NCBI GenBank assembly: GCA_004561555.1
Contig: SFVH01000034.1
Location: forward strand, 1 to 30,231
DNA: 30,231 nucleotides
Direction: 5' to 3'
DNA from: a bacterium
GTDB lineage: Bacteria > Bacteroidota > Bacteroidia > Bacteroidales > Muribaculaceae
Positions 1 through 7,516 of this stretch are shown here, piece by piece. The position numbers and the translations under genes were made by a program. The notes under the pieces were generated by a model. That model was not told the DNA's origin. It made no database searches and was given only the letters and a program-made list of their open reading frames with translations. Each line of letters opens with the position of its first letter. Positions within the stretch are counted from its first letter, which is position 1.

Positions 1-565
1 TCCAACTTATGTAATCTCCATATCTATACCAACCTCCGTCTATCCAGATTTTAAAATTGCTTGCTAAATTTGCCGTAGTGGTTTCGGTATAAACATAAGT
101 TTTATCTTCTGGGTTGTATTCTAATTTAACTCCGTTGTTATCCTTCCAACCATAAACTTCTCCTTTCAGATAAACAGAAGCAGGCTCTACAGGAGCGGTA
201 GTAGAAGCATTATATTCGTATTTACCACTTGAAGTATTGCCATTATATGTAATTACAATGTCGGTTGTAGCATCATAATAGTCATGGCTTTGTTTTCCAT
301 CACAAATGAATAGAAAATTGTATTTGTCATCATTATCAGAGAACGTGTATTTGAAATACTTTGCTCCATCTACATCCATAACGATGTCTTTTACTTGAGG
401 TTTATTATCCCAATTTGTACCGCTATCAGAATTCCATAAATACACATATACGGACGAGGATTCCTTCACGTAAGTTCCATCAATCTTTAAGTAGACCGAA
501 AAATTACCGGCATTGGCTACAAGTGCGCAAAAGGCAAACAATAGCCATAATGTAAATTTTTTCAT
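1..565 (-). CDS. Secreted carbohydrate-binding-like protein, partial (C-terminus off window)
   Basis: I translated this frame by hand from the ATG at 565; it is open for 188 codons to the window edge, so the C-terminal part is missing. Residues 1-18 form a signal peptide (MKKFTLWLLFAFCALVANA, cleavage after the ANA). Two beta-rich modules follow, beginning around SVYVYLWNSD and ASVYLKGEVYGW. They are rich in Tyr, Trp and Asn and resemble the SusE/SusF-type or starch-binding modules of Bacteroidetes, so binding of a glycan at the surface or outside the cell is a reasonable guess. No catalytic domain is visible in the part present. The neighbouring gene (813-1736) has a similar architecture with a T9SS tail, and this protein may end the same way. 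A terminator-like hairpin separates the two. The function is inferred only from architecture. Confidence 0.75.
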   Translation of the reverse strand, partial: MKKFTLWLLFAFCALVANAGNFSVYLKIDGTYVKESSSVYVYLWNSDSGTNWDNKPQVKDIVMDVDGAKYFKYTFSDNDDKYNFLFICDGKQSHDYYDATTDIVITYNGNTSSGKYEYNASTTAPVEPASVYLKGEVYGWKDNNGVKLEYNPEDKTYVYTETTTANLASNFKIWIDGGWYRYGDYISW

Positions 566-721
566 TTTTGATAAGTTTTTTATAGTAGTTAAGAAAATTT
601 TTAGGGTGAAAGGTAGTGTTGTAATTGCTTCAATAAGGTTTAACAACAATTGTGTTTTTCTACCTGTCAGTAATCAAATGAATACAGCGAGCAAGAAATT
701 GTTTAAGTTCCATACGCTCGC

Positions 722-776
722 AAAAAAACAACTCTGCCTTGACGTTCCGAGGCTTGCTCGTATAGTCTCGGCAGAG
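722..776 (-). terminator. Rho-independent terminator of the 813-1736 gene
   Basis: Read on the minus strand, CTCTGCC pairs with GGCAGAG, with a possible inner CCGAG/CTCGG pairing. It is followed by TTGTTTTTTT. It lies just downstream of the stop codon at 813. The rest of 566-812 shows no gene that I can support. Confidence 0.65.
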
Positions 777-812
777 ATGTATGTTTGTCAATAGATGCTT
801 AAAGGTCAGCTC

Positions 813-1736
813 TTATTTTACGATAACCTTAGCCACCTTTTGGTCAGCGCGAACCACATAAACACCTGCAGCAACATTGCTGTTAGCGTTGCGGCTAACG
901 AGAGCGCCGGTAGCATTGTAAACAGCTACATTATTAGCGCCAATCACTTCGATGAAGCCCTTGCCTGCAACCACCTTGATGCCGTCAGCATTGAGGCTCA
1001 ACACAGAGCCGCCTTCCACGAGGACAACTTCACCGGTAGCGATGTTGAAAGTAACATCGTAGGTTCCCGGGTTGGTTGTTACACAGGCTTCGAGACCCTT
1101 TTTAAGAGTAGCTGTAAGGGTGTGCTCAGTAGTTTCAGCTTCAAGACCCCAAGTACCTTTTTGACCGAGGCCTTCGAAGATACGCCAGTAAGCCAAAGCG
1201 TCGGCAGCAAAAGTTACTTGTCCTTTGAAGATGCCTTCAGTTTCAGTAACAGGGAGCTTGCCGGCTTCAGAAAGGAAGTTCCACGAGTTGCCTTCGCCAG
1301 CGAGGTTACCCATAACATAAACGGCAGCCAACGGCTCGTCGTCGCTCTTCACCTTACCTTCGATGAGAAGAATACCGTTGCCCATCGGGTCGATAGTGAA
1401 AGTTACTTTGGTGCAAACATAAGTAGCTTCGCCGAGGTTGATGTTTGCAGAGGTACCGCCGGCAACAAGTCCGTAAGGTTCGCCGAGCACGGGAGTTTCG
1501 CCATTGCCACCATAGTTGCATGCGTCACTCCAATTGGCGTCTGCCACCTTAAATTCGCCGAAGAGCTCTACGTTTTCGAGCACATACTTGCCTTCAGTGT
1601 CGGTTGTTTGAAATTCGAATTTCGGGTCAGCACCCCAGTTGTTAAGACCGCCGCGGATAAAGATACCGCTACCTTCAGCTTTAGCCACTACAGCGCAGAA
1701 AAGCACTGCCAAGAAAAGAGTAATTTTTTTGTTCAT
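813..1736 (-). CDS. Secreted protein with SusE/F-like modules and T9SS C-terminal domain
   Basis: This 307-residue protein starts with a clear signal peptide (MNKKITLFLAVLFCAVVAKA). Two beta modules follow: residues about 24-130 begin GIFIRGGLNNWG and contain GEFKVADANW, and residues about 138-235 begin VYVMGNLAGEGNSW. This pattern resembles the starch-binding repeats of SusE/SusF and related CBM folds. The last 70 or so residues form a type A T9SS sorting domain ending GVYVVRADQKVAKVIVK, which in this family directs export by the Por secretion system and cell-surface attachment. The gene has its own promoter and terminator, so it is probably monocistronic. No enzyme motif is visible. A glycan-binding surface protein is the best guess, not proven. 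Confidence 0.8.
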   Translation of the reverse strand: MNKKITLFLAVLFCAVVAKAEGSGIFIRGGLNNWGADPKFEFQTTDTEGKYVLENVELFGEFKVADANWSDACNYGGNGETPVLGEPYGLVAGGTSANINLGEATYVCTKVTFTIDPMGNGILLIEGKVKSDDEPLAAVYVMGNLAGEGNSWNFLSEAGKLPVTETEGIFKGQVTFAADALAYWRIFEGLGQKGTWGLEAETTEHTLTATLKKGLEACVTTNPGTYDVTFNIATGEVVLVEGGSVLSLNADGIKVVAGKGFIEVIGANNVAVYNATGALVSRNANSNVAAGVYVVRADQKVAKVIVK

Positions 1737-1812
1737 AGGATATAAATTTTAAGTAAAACGAATTGATTCACAACAACAATTGTCATTTTAGCGCTTCCGC
1801 CAAACGACACTG

Positions 1813-1842
1813 CAAATATAGACATAATTTTTCAATTGCAAA
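1813..1842 (-). promoter_or_regulatory. Bacteroidia-type promoter for the 813-1736 gene
   Basis: On the minus strand TTTG (1839-1842) is followed after 18 bp by TATATTTG (1813-1820), matching the TTTG/TAnnTTTG pattern of Bacteroidia sigma-ABfr promoters. The 5' leader would be about 70 nt. The rest of 1737-1933 is AT-rich, and I see no convincing terminator for adk in it. Confidence 0.6.
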
Positions 1843-1933
1843 GATTTTCAAAATAAAAATTTTTGTTTTTTTGAAAAAATATGCTGACCGCAATTATCGC
1901 CGAGTTACCCCGGAGCGATTTGTCGAGACACCC

Positions 1934-2497
1934 CTATAAAGCCTGTCGAATGCGCTCAAATATTTCGTCGACCGAGCCCATTCCGTCGATAGCTTTGTAG
2001 CAACCTTCCGCCCGGTAGTATTCTTGCAAGGGGAAAGTCTGCGAGTGATACACCTCCAGACGCTTCTTTATAGTGTCAAGGTTGTCGTCGCTACGTCCGC
2101 TCTCCTCACCGCGTTTTATCAGACGCTTCACCAGCTCGTCCTCGTCGACATGCAACCCCACTACGGCATCCACCTTCGCTCCACGCTCGGCGAGCATAGC
2201 CTTCAGGGCTTTCGCCTGCTCGATTGTTCTGGGGAATCCGTCGAAAATTACCCCCTTTTTAGCCTCTTCGGTGGAGTCGAGGATATTAGCCAAGATGCTC
2301 ACCATCAAGTCGTCGGGGATGAGCTGACCCTTAGAGATATAAGAGTCGGCGGTCTTTCCCAACTCAGTGCCTTCGCTTATCTGTTGGCGTAGCACCTCGC
2401 CCGTAGAGATGTGATACAAACCATAATTTTCAATCAATCTTTCGCTCTGAGTGCCTTTTCCGGACCCCGGAGCCCCAAAAATTACAATGTTATACAT
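1934..2497 (-). CDS. adk: Adenylate kinase
   Basis: Adk catalyses ATP + AMP to 2 ADP in the cytoplasm and keeps the adenylate pool in balance. The P-loop GAPGSGKGT lies at residues 8-16. The AMP-binding segments STGEVLR and GFPRT follow. The LID is the short, non-zinc form (RGEESGRSDDN), as in other Bacteroides enzymes. I chose the ATG at 2497 (MYNIVIFGAPGSGKGT), giving 187 residues; an upstream in-frame ATG at 2542 would add 15 residues with no family support. The gene lies 96 bp downstream of hpt on the same strand, so the two purine genes may be co-transcribed. Confidence 0.96.
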   Translation of the reverse strand: MYNIVIFGAPGSGKGTQSERLIENYGLYHISTGEVLRQQISEGTELGKTADSYISKGQLIPDDLMVSILANILDSTEEAKKGVIFDGFPRTIEQAKALKAMLAERGAKVDAVVGLHVDEDELVKRLIKRGEESGRSDDNLDTIKKRLEVYHSQTFPLQEYYRAEGCYKAIDGMGSVDEIFERIRQAL

Positions 2498-2593
2498 TCC
2501 TATTGTAGATTTAATCAGTTGTAGAGCGCACATCACAAACACTCCGCTTGCAGTGCGGGCTTATATAATATAAAAAGGTATCGTAGGTTGTTA

Positions 2594-3136
2594 TTATTCG
2601 TCGCTGTCGAGCACGTAGATGTCTTTAAGGTTGCGGGCTTGCTCGTCGAGGTCGAGGCCGTAGCCGAGGATAAATTTCGAGGGGATTTCAAAACAGCTGT
2701 AATCCACCTTGACATCCACCTTTGCCGAGTCGGGCTTTACGAGCAGGGAGGCAAACTTAATCTCTGCCGGGGCGGCTTTTTGCAACTCAGCCACCAAGCT
2801 CTGCGCCGTATATCCGGTGTCGACGATGTCTTCGACAATCACGATGGTGCGACCCTTGATGTCGTTTTCCAAACCGAGCACTTGCTTCACGGCGCCGGTA
2901 GAAGCCATGCCGCTGTAGCTCTTGTAGCGGATAAAAGTGATTTCAGCAGGATAGTCCACCTCGCGGAATAGGTCGGCGGCAAAGACAAATGCGCCGTTGA
3001 GCACGCATACAAATAGAGGATTTTTGCCTTCGCAATCTTTTTTGATAGCTTTTGCCACTTCTTTGATGCGCGATTGTATCATTTCGTTTGTGATATAAGG
3101 CACAAACACCTTGTCGTCTATTATTACTTTTTCCAT
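2594..3136 (-). CDS. hpt: Hypoxanthine phosphoribosyltransferase
   Basis: This 180-residue enzyme salvages hypoxanthine (and often guanine) to the nucleotide using PRPP. The PRPP-binding loop is visible as VIVEDIVDTGYT around residues 97-108. The segments LNGAFVFAADL and RYKSYSGM, typical of type I phosphoribosyltransferases, lie upstream of it. Length is normal for the family. It has its own TTTG/TAnnTTTG-like promoter and is followed by adk, a sensible purine-metabolism pairing. Confidence 0.94.
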   Translation of the reverse strand: MEKVIIDDKVFVPYITNEMIQSRIKEVAKAIKKDCEGKNPLFVCVLNGAFVFAADLFREVDYPAEITFIRYKSYSGMASTGAVKQVLGLENDIKGRTIVIVEDIVDTGYTAQSLVAELQKAAPAEIKFASLLVKPDSAKVDVKVDYSCFEIPSKFILGYGLDLDEQARNLKDIYVLDSDE

Positions 3137-3163
3137 AAAAGCGAAAAATGATTAATAATTCCG

Positions 3164-3194
3164 CAAATTTACGAATATTTGATGGCTCAATCAA
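3164..3194 (-). promoter_or_regulatory. Promoter of hpt (and perhaps adk)
   Basis: On the minus strand TTG (3192-3194) is followed after 20 bp by TAAATTTG (3164-3171). The -7 box is a perfect TAnnTTTG; the -33 box matches at three of four bases. The start codon lies about 28 bp downstream of the -7 box. Confidence 0.55.
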
Positions 3195-3254
3195 TAAACC
3201 ACGCAATTTTTTTTGAAAAAACAGCATTGCCGCCTAATAAAACTCGTTGTGAAA

Positions 3255-3288
3255 ACAAAAAGGGCTATGAGGACAAACCCCATAACCC
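3255..3288 (-). terminator. Rho-independent terminator of the 3327-4901 gene
   Basis: On the minus strand GGGTTATGGGG pairs with CCTCATAGCCC (11 bp, two G-U wobbles) around a 5-nt loop. It is followed by TTTTTGTTTTC. It sits 38 bp past the stop codon and isolates the gene from hpt. Confidence 0.8.
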
Positions 3289-3326
3289 ATTTCTTCTATT
3301 TGTTGCGGTGATTAGCGCCGCTTGAC

Positions 3327-4901
3327 TTATTTCACGATAACCTTAGTAACGGTGTTGCCGAGGCGTACAAGATAGAAGCCTTCAGCCACGCGGATAGAAG
3401 CGTTGCCGTTTACATGTTGAGCTGCAACTACTTGACCTGCAGCGTTGAATACTACAGCATTGCCATTGCCGGCTACTTCGATAGCACCCTTAGCGGCACG
3501 AACATTAGCGTTAGCAACGTTGATAGCACCTACAGAAGAAGGTTCGTAGAACTTAATAGGATTAACTTGCACAGTGCCTTTGTACGCGCTTACAACGCAG
3601 TGGAGGTTGTAAACTTGACCGCTAACACCATTTTCTACATTCCACTTGGATTGATAGAAAACATTTACCGAGCCGGTGTTGTCAGTCATTTGCTTAGCGG
3701 TAACTTTGCCGGCATCGTCGGTAGTTTCCGCATAAGTGGCATTTCTGATGAAAATCACCTTGTTGACATCGTCTGCAGTGATTTGTGAGCAAGTCATGTC
3801 GGCAGGAGTGAAGCCTACGTTTCCAGTTGAAGCGGCGAATGAAGCAGCCACCGGATATTGAAGTTCGTAAACACCATTGTAGTTTTTGTATTCACCCATG
3901 ATGCCGGCGGGGATAACGTCGCCCACATTATAAGACGGTATTTCATTGCCGTAGATGAGCATAGCGTCGCCATCAGCATCCACCACGAAGAGGTTGCCCG
4001 GCATTTGAGCTGTTACGGTAACAGGGAATGTCCACTTATACACCGGAGTGGCATCACTCTCACCGTTCATAATAAATTCGGCGATAGAAGCTACTTCAAC
4101 CGGCGCAGCGATAGTCACGTTGAGAGTAGCGGCGTCGGAACTTTCCAAGCCGTCTTTCTTAGCTACGGCAGAGATAGCATATGTGCCCACTTCAGCGAGC
4201 TCGATAGGAGCGGTATAAGCGGTCTCAGCGCCACCATTGATGGAGTAGTAAACGGCTGAGCCTTCGGTAGAAGCCGAGATTTCAACAGTTTGCGGGGTGT
4301 AGTAAGTGCCTTCTTTAACGCTGAATTTCGGAGTAGCACACTTGGTAACTTCACCGGCAGAGTAGGTGATAGTCATATTCATAATGCGGAATTGCGGCCA
4401 CTTATTGTTGGCATTTTTTGCATTTTTAAGAGTCACCGTGAGGTCGCTTGCACTACCGGCCCAAGAAGCAGTTGAGGGCAGAGTAGAAGCTTCAAAGCCT
4501 GCGGAGAAAGTACCTGCAGTCACTTCGATGCCGGCATCTGAATCGACATGATTCCATGTGCCGCCACCCAAGGTCATTTCAATAGCAGTGATGGTAGCGC
4601 CCTCCGGGGCAACGATTTGCATAGAGTTGCCTGAATACATACGAACGGTTCCTTCATCTTTACCGCTGGATTTATTGATGTAAGAATAATAAGCGGGAGC
4701 GCTTGAGCCGTCATTTTTTGCAAAAGTAAAAGTAAAGCCTTCGATTTCGTGGGTGGTGAGAGCCATGTTGTTTTTGCCGTCAGCATAATTACCGTCGGCA
4801 GTACCCGGGCCAATAGTAGCCGGAAAATCAATGTAAGCCTCAGCCGCATTGATTGACAATGCACTTGCAATTGTCATGACAGAGAGTAATAGTTTTTTCA
4901 T
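3327..4901 (-). CDS. Secreted multidomain protein with chitobiase-C-like module and T9SS tail
   Basis: This is a 524-residue protein with a signal peptide (MKKLLLSVMTIASALSINA). Residues about 20-185 form an unrecognised beta-rich region. Residues about 186-262 (from CATPKFSVKEGTYYTPQTV) look like a chitobiase/beta-hexosaminidase C-terminal (CHB_HEX_C) module. About 268-455 resembles the OB-fold-like region of secreted Bacteroidetes proteins (LFVVDADGDAMLIYG; VFYQSKWNV). The last 65 residues form a T9SS sorting domain ending GFYLVRLGNTVTKVIVK. No catalytic residues can be assigned. An extracellular or surface-anchored role, perhaps in polymer binding, is inferred. It has its own promoter and terminator. 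Confidence 0.8.
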   Translation of the reverse strand: MKKLLLSVMTIASALSINAAEAYIDFPATIGPGTADGNYADGKNNMALTTHEIEGFTFTFAKNDGSSAPAYYSYINKSSGKDEGTVRMYSGNSMQIVAPEGATITAIEMTLGGGTWNHVDSDAGIEVTAGTFSAGFEASTLPSTASWAGSASDLTVTLKNAKNANNKWPQFRIMNMTITYSAGEVTKCATPKFSVKEGTYYTPQTVEISASTEGSAVYYSINGGAETAYTAPIELAEVGTYAISAVAKKDGLESSDAATLNVTIAAPVEVASIAEFIMNGESDATPVYKWTFPVTVTAQMPGNLFVVDADGDAMLIYGNEIPSYNVGDVIPAGIMGEYKNYNGVYELQYPVAASFAASTGNVGFTPADMTCSQITADDVNKVIFIRNATYAETTDDAGKVTAKQMTDNTGSVNVFYQSKWNVENGVSGQVYNLHCVVSAYKGTVQVNPIKFYEPSSVGAINVANANVRAAKGAIEVAGNGNAVVFNAAGQVVAAQHVNGNASIRVAEGFYLVRLGNTVTKVIVK

Positions 4902-4942
4902 AAGTTTTTTATGTTTAGTTAATAATTAGGTTTCATTTTGGG

Positions 4943-4974
4943 CAAAGGTATAAACTAATTTGATGAAATGCAAA
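4943..4974 (-). promoter_or_regulatory. Bacteroidia-type promoter for the 3327-4901 gene
   Basis: On the minus strand TTTG (4971-4974) lies 20 bp before TACCTTTG (4943-4950). Both boxes match the Bacteroidia consensus, and the start codon is about 40 bp downstream. It is one of the best promoter matches in the window. Confidence 0.7.
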
Positions 4975-5010
4975 CACAAATCGATAAAACCGACCTTTGT
5001 ATTAGAAATG

Positions 5011-5661
5011 TTACCATTCTATTTGTAAACGAGCGCCGATGGCATGAAGAATCGCGCCGTCGTAGTAGTCGTGGTAGTAATAATCGTAGTAGTCGTAGTA
5101 ATACAGGCGTTGCGAAATGAGGTTGTAGGTCACACCCAGATTGATGCCAATACCTGCGCTTGTGGAAAACCGAACACCGAAGGTAGGGCTGATGTATGCC
5201 ATAGCACGGTCGCTGTCGATGTAGCGGTCGCCCACGGCAACATAGTCGTTGCTCACAAGCAATGAGGCTCCCAGCTTGAGGTCGACAAATGGACGTATGG
5301 TGGCATCATAAGAGCCGAAAGTGTAGCGCATATCGGCATATAGCGGTATCATTACCGCCTTTGTCGTCACATCGTTGTAGCGGTCGCTGCTGGTGTCAAA
5401 CTCATTGTCGGTGAGCAAGATGGTAGCGCCCAAGCCGGCACCCACAAAGAAGCTGTCACCGATAAGAGCGCCATGAGTGGTGAGGATATCAATCATATCC
5501 ATATTATGGCTGCCCACCCCTTTTAAGGCGCCCGCCTCAATAAACCCTTTATACTTTCCTCCGCTCCATGCAGCAGAATTCACAGCATTGTAAAACGCCG
5601 ATTGCGCTGAGGCAACCAAAGAAGCCACAGCAGTCAGAAAAATAAAAAATACTCTTCTCAT
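5011..5661 (-). CDS. Small outer-membrane beta-barrel-like protein
   Basis: The 216-residue product has a signal peptide (MRRVFFIFLTAVASLVASAQ) followed by alternating hydrophobic/polar beta strands and Gly/Tyr-rich stretches (FFVGAGLGATILL, IRPFVDLKLGASLL, AGIGINLGVTYNLI). It ends in an aromatic residue (LQIEW), as outer-membrane barrels do. Near the C-terminus a Tyr/Asp run (YYYDYYDYYYHDYYDG) would fall in a loop. I cannot name a family beyond OmpW/porin-like or outer-membrane-beta-barrel proteins. It starts 20 bp after the LD-carboxypeptidase stop, so it is probably the last gene of that operon, which fits an envelope role. Confidence 0.75.
   Translation of the reverse strand: MRRVFFIFLTAVASLVASAQSAFYNAVNSAAWSGGKYKGFIEAGALKGVGSHNMDMIDILTTHGALIGDSFFVGAGLGATILLTDNEFDTSSDRYNDVTTKAVMIPLYADMRYTFGSYDATIRPFVDLKLGASLLVSNDYVAVGDRYIDSDRAMAYISPTFGVRFSTSAGIGINLGVTYNLISQRLYYYDYYDYYYHDYYDGAILHAIGARLQIEW
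5057..5102 (-). repeat. Low-complexity Tyr/Asp-coding repeat
   Basis: Repeated TAC/TAT and GAC/GAT codons within the barrel-like gene encode the Tyr/Asp run. Imperfect units of the type GTAGTAGTC are seen on the plus strand. Such a tract may be prone to length change by slippage in steps of three. Confidence 0.6.
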
Positions 5662-5681
5662 AGATAGTGTAGTTTGTATGA

Positions 5682-6593
5682 TTATTTCGAAAGCGTCAGC
5701 GTAGTGGCATCCGGCGCAACTTTAAGCACCGCATGCGCCCCCTCTACTATGGGGTGATTGTCGTCGATATGACCGATAGGGAAGTCGAACGCCACCGGGA
5801 AGTCGTAGCCGGCCACCATGCGGCGTATCATCTCATTCATGTCTGTGAAATCCTTCGACGGCTTGTAGTCGGTGAAACGTCCCACGACAAGCCCTTTGAG
5901 GCGAGCGAGGGTGCCGTTGAGCCGAAGAGTGTAGAGCATACGCTCCACGCGATAGATAGCCTCGCTCACATCCTCAATAAAAAGGATAGTGTCAGGGCGA
6001 AGGATGTCGAAACGTGTGGAAATCAGTCCGCTAAGCACTGCAAGGTTTCCGCCGAAGATTTGCGCTTCAGCCTCGCCGCAGCGACTAAACGGATGAGAGG
6101 CAACCGTGTAAGAAGGCATCTTGCCCTCCAAGATGTCGAGAAGCGAGAGCGAGCAGAAATCGGAGGGGTGCTCCGTGAGGTGCTTGCACATTGAGGCATG
6201 CACACTCGCCACCCCTTCAGCAGCCGCCCAAGCGTGAAGAGCCGAAATGTCGCTGAACCCCACAATCCATTTGGGGTGATTTTTCAGCAATCCCGGCTCC
6301 AGATGTTCCAGCAAATGCACCACCCCATAGCCGCCGCGACTGCAAAGGATAGCCTTCACCTTTGGGTCGACCACAGCGCAGTAGAAGTCGGCGATGCGGT
6401 CGGCAAGCGGCCCTGAAAACGTGCCACAACACCCCTTGCAGTGAGGCTCCACAATCACATTGAAGCCCCTCTGTCGGAGAGTGAGCACAGCCCCATCGAC
6501 ATAGTCGTTGCGTATCTCACTCGCCGGCGACAAGATAGCTACGGTGTCGCCCGGCAGAAGCGGTTGGGGATATATTATGTCATTCATTATCAT
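5682..6593 (-). CDS. LD-carboxypeptidase (peptidase S66 family, LdcA-like)
   Basis: S66 enzymes cleave the L,D bond that releases terminal D-Ala from murein tetrapeptides, normally in the cytoplasm during peptidoglycan recycling. No signal peptide is seen, which fits. The catalytic triad of the family is visible: Ser114 in VGFSDISALH, Glu207 in LFIEDVSE and His275 in PIGHIDDN. The glycine-rich CSRGGYG motif is also present. I chose the ATG at 6593 (303 residues), which overlaps the upstream radical SAM stop as TGATG and suggests translational coupling; a second ATG at 6587 is possible. Length is normal. Confidence 0.9.
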   Translation of the reverse strand: MIMNDIIYPQPLLPGDTVAILSPASEIRNDYVDGAVLTLRQRGFNVIVEPHCKGCCGTFSGPLADRIADFYCAVVDPKVKAILCSRGGYGVVHLLEHLEPGLLKNHPKWIVGFSDISALHAWAAAEGVASVHASMCKHLTEHPSDFCSLSLLDILEGKMPSYTVASHPFSRCGEAEAQIFGGNLAVLSGLISTRFDILRPDTILFIEDVSEAIYRVERMLYTLRLNGTLARLKGLVVGRFTDYKPSKDFTDMNEMIRRMVAGYDFPVAFDFPIGHIDDNHPIVEGAHAVLKVAPDATTLTLSK

Positions 6594-7369
6594 CAATTTA
6601 CTTGCACTTTAATGCCGCGGCTTCGAAACACCTCAGCAATAGCCTCCAGCTCTTGGCGCTCAACCTTCTCCATATTTTGCTCCGGGGTAGGGCGGTCGAG
6701 CGAATAGAGCATCACTTCCAACGGGCGGATTTCGCAGTAAGCATCGGCGAGAGCAGCCACCTCCTCGGCGGTTGTGTTGTCAAACGCCACCCCATCGTGA
6801 CATCCGCGCGTCATCATTGTTTGGATAACACATTGTCCGGCAAATTGTTTAAGCCATTCCACCACTTTTTTCACCGTAAAATGTCGGCTTGCCGGGCGGT
6901 CGATGGTGCGCATAGTGGTTTCGATGGCAGAATCCAGCTTGAGGATGTTGTTGTCAACCATTTTCAAAGCCTCCACCACATCCGGGCGGTCAATTTGCGT
7001 GGAATTTGAAAGAACACTGATTTTGACCTCCGGAAAATAGCGGTTGCGCAACTCTATCACATCGTTCACCACCCCGAGAAAATCCGGATGAAGCGTCGGC
7101 TCTCCATTGCCGGAAAACGTGATGACATCAAGGTGCTCGTTGTTGGCGTGCATCGCTTGGAGCTTCTTTTCCAAGCAATCTCTCACCTCGCAGCGCGAAC
7201 TTATACCGTCGGTCCCGGCACCTTGCGCATTGTATCCCGCCTCGCAATAGAGACAGTCGAAGGAGCAAACCTTTCCGTCGTTAGGCATAAGATTGATGCC
7301 GAGCGAAACGCCGAGGCGTCGGCTATGGATAGGTCCAAACACCGTGTCGTGAAACAAAATTGTTACCAT
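6593..7369 (-). CDS. Radical SAM protein (COG0731/TYW1-like Fe-S oxidoreductase)
   Basis: The 258-residue protein carries the radical SAM cluster motif CSFDCLYC, with Cys35, Cys39 and Cys42 binding a 4Fe-4S cluster. Upstream is the segment FGPIHSRRLGVSLGINL, characteristic of a widespread COG0731-type group, followed by the glycine-rich FSGNGEPTLHP. The substrate is unknown; the group is related to wyosine-base enzymes, but that function should not be assumed. It is the first gene of a likely operon with LD-carboxypeptidase (TGATG overlap) and the barrel-like protein. Confidence 0.88.
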   Translation of the reverse strand: MVTILFHDTVFGPIHSRRLGVSLGINLMPNDGKVCSFDCLYCEAGYNAQGAGTDGISSRCEVRDCLEKKLQAMHANNEHLDVITFSGNGEPTLHPDFLGVVNDVIELRNRYFPEVKISVLSNSTQIDRPDVVEALKMVDNNILKLDSAIETTMRTIDRPASRHFTVKKVVEWLKQFAGQCVIQTMMTRGCHDGVAFDNTTAEEVAALADAYCEIRPLEVMLYSLDRPTPEQNMEKVERQELEAIAEVFRSRGIKVQVN

Positions 7370-7390
7370 CTATACATATATTTCAGATTG

Positions 7391-7398
7391 CGAAGATA
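7391..7398 (-). promoter_or_regulatory. Possible -7 box for the radical SAM operon
   Basis: TATCTTCG on the minus strand, about 22 bp before the start codon, resembles TAnnTTTG with one change. I see no good -33 box, so this is weak. Confidence 0.3.
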
Positions 7399-7464
7399 CA
7401 TATTTTTTTTCGTGTCATTATCTAAATAAAGTATAAAAAGTAGACGATTGTCGTGATTAGTTAG

Positions 7465-7472
7465 TAACTTTG
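7465..7472 (+). promoter_or_regulatory. -7 box for the 7517-10060 gene
   Basis: TAACTTTG is a perfect TAnnTTTG match, followed by GCGCC and a 44-bp gap to the ATG at 7517. The -33 region has no clear TTTG at the right distance. Confidence 0.5.
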
Positions 7473-7516
7473 GCGCCGTTAAAAATGAATAAAAACTTAC
7501 AATATAGGTATTAAAT

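Noticed and set aside
795..1745. A 316-codon plus-strand frame over the T9SS protein gene
   Set aside because: The opposite strand has a signal peptide, domain pattern, sorting tail, promoter and terminator. The plus frame has no such signs.
1860..1933. Terminator after adk
   Set aside because: Stems are short with mismatches and no well-placed T-tract.
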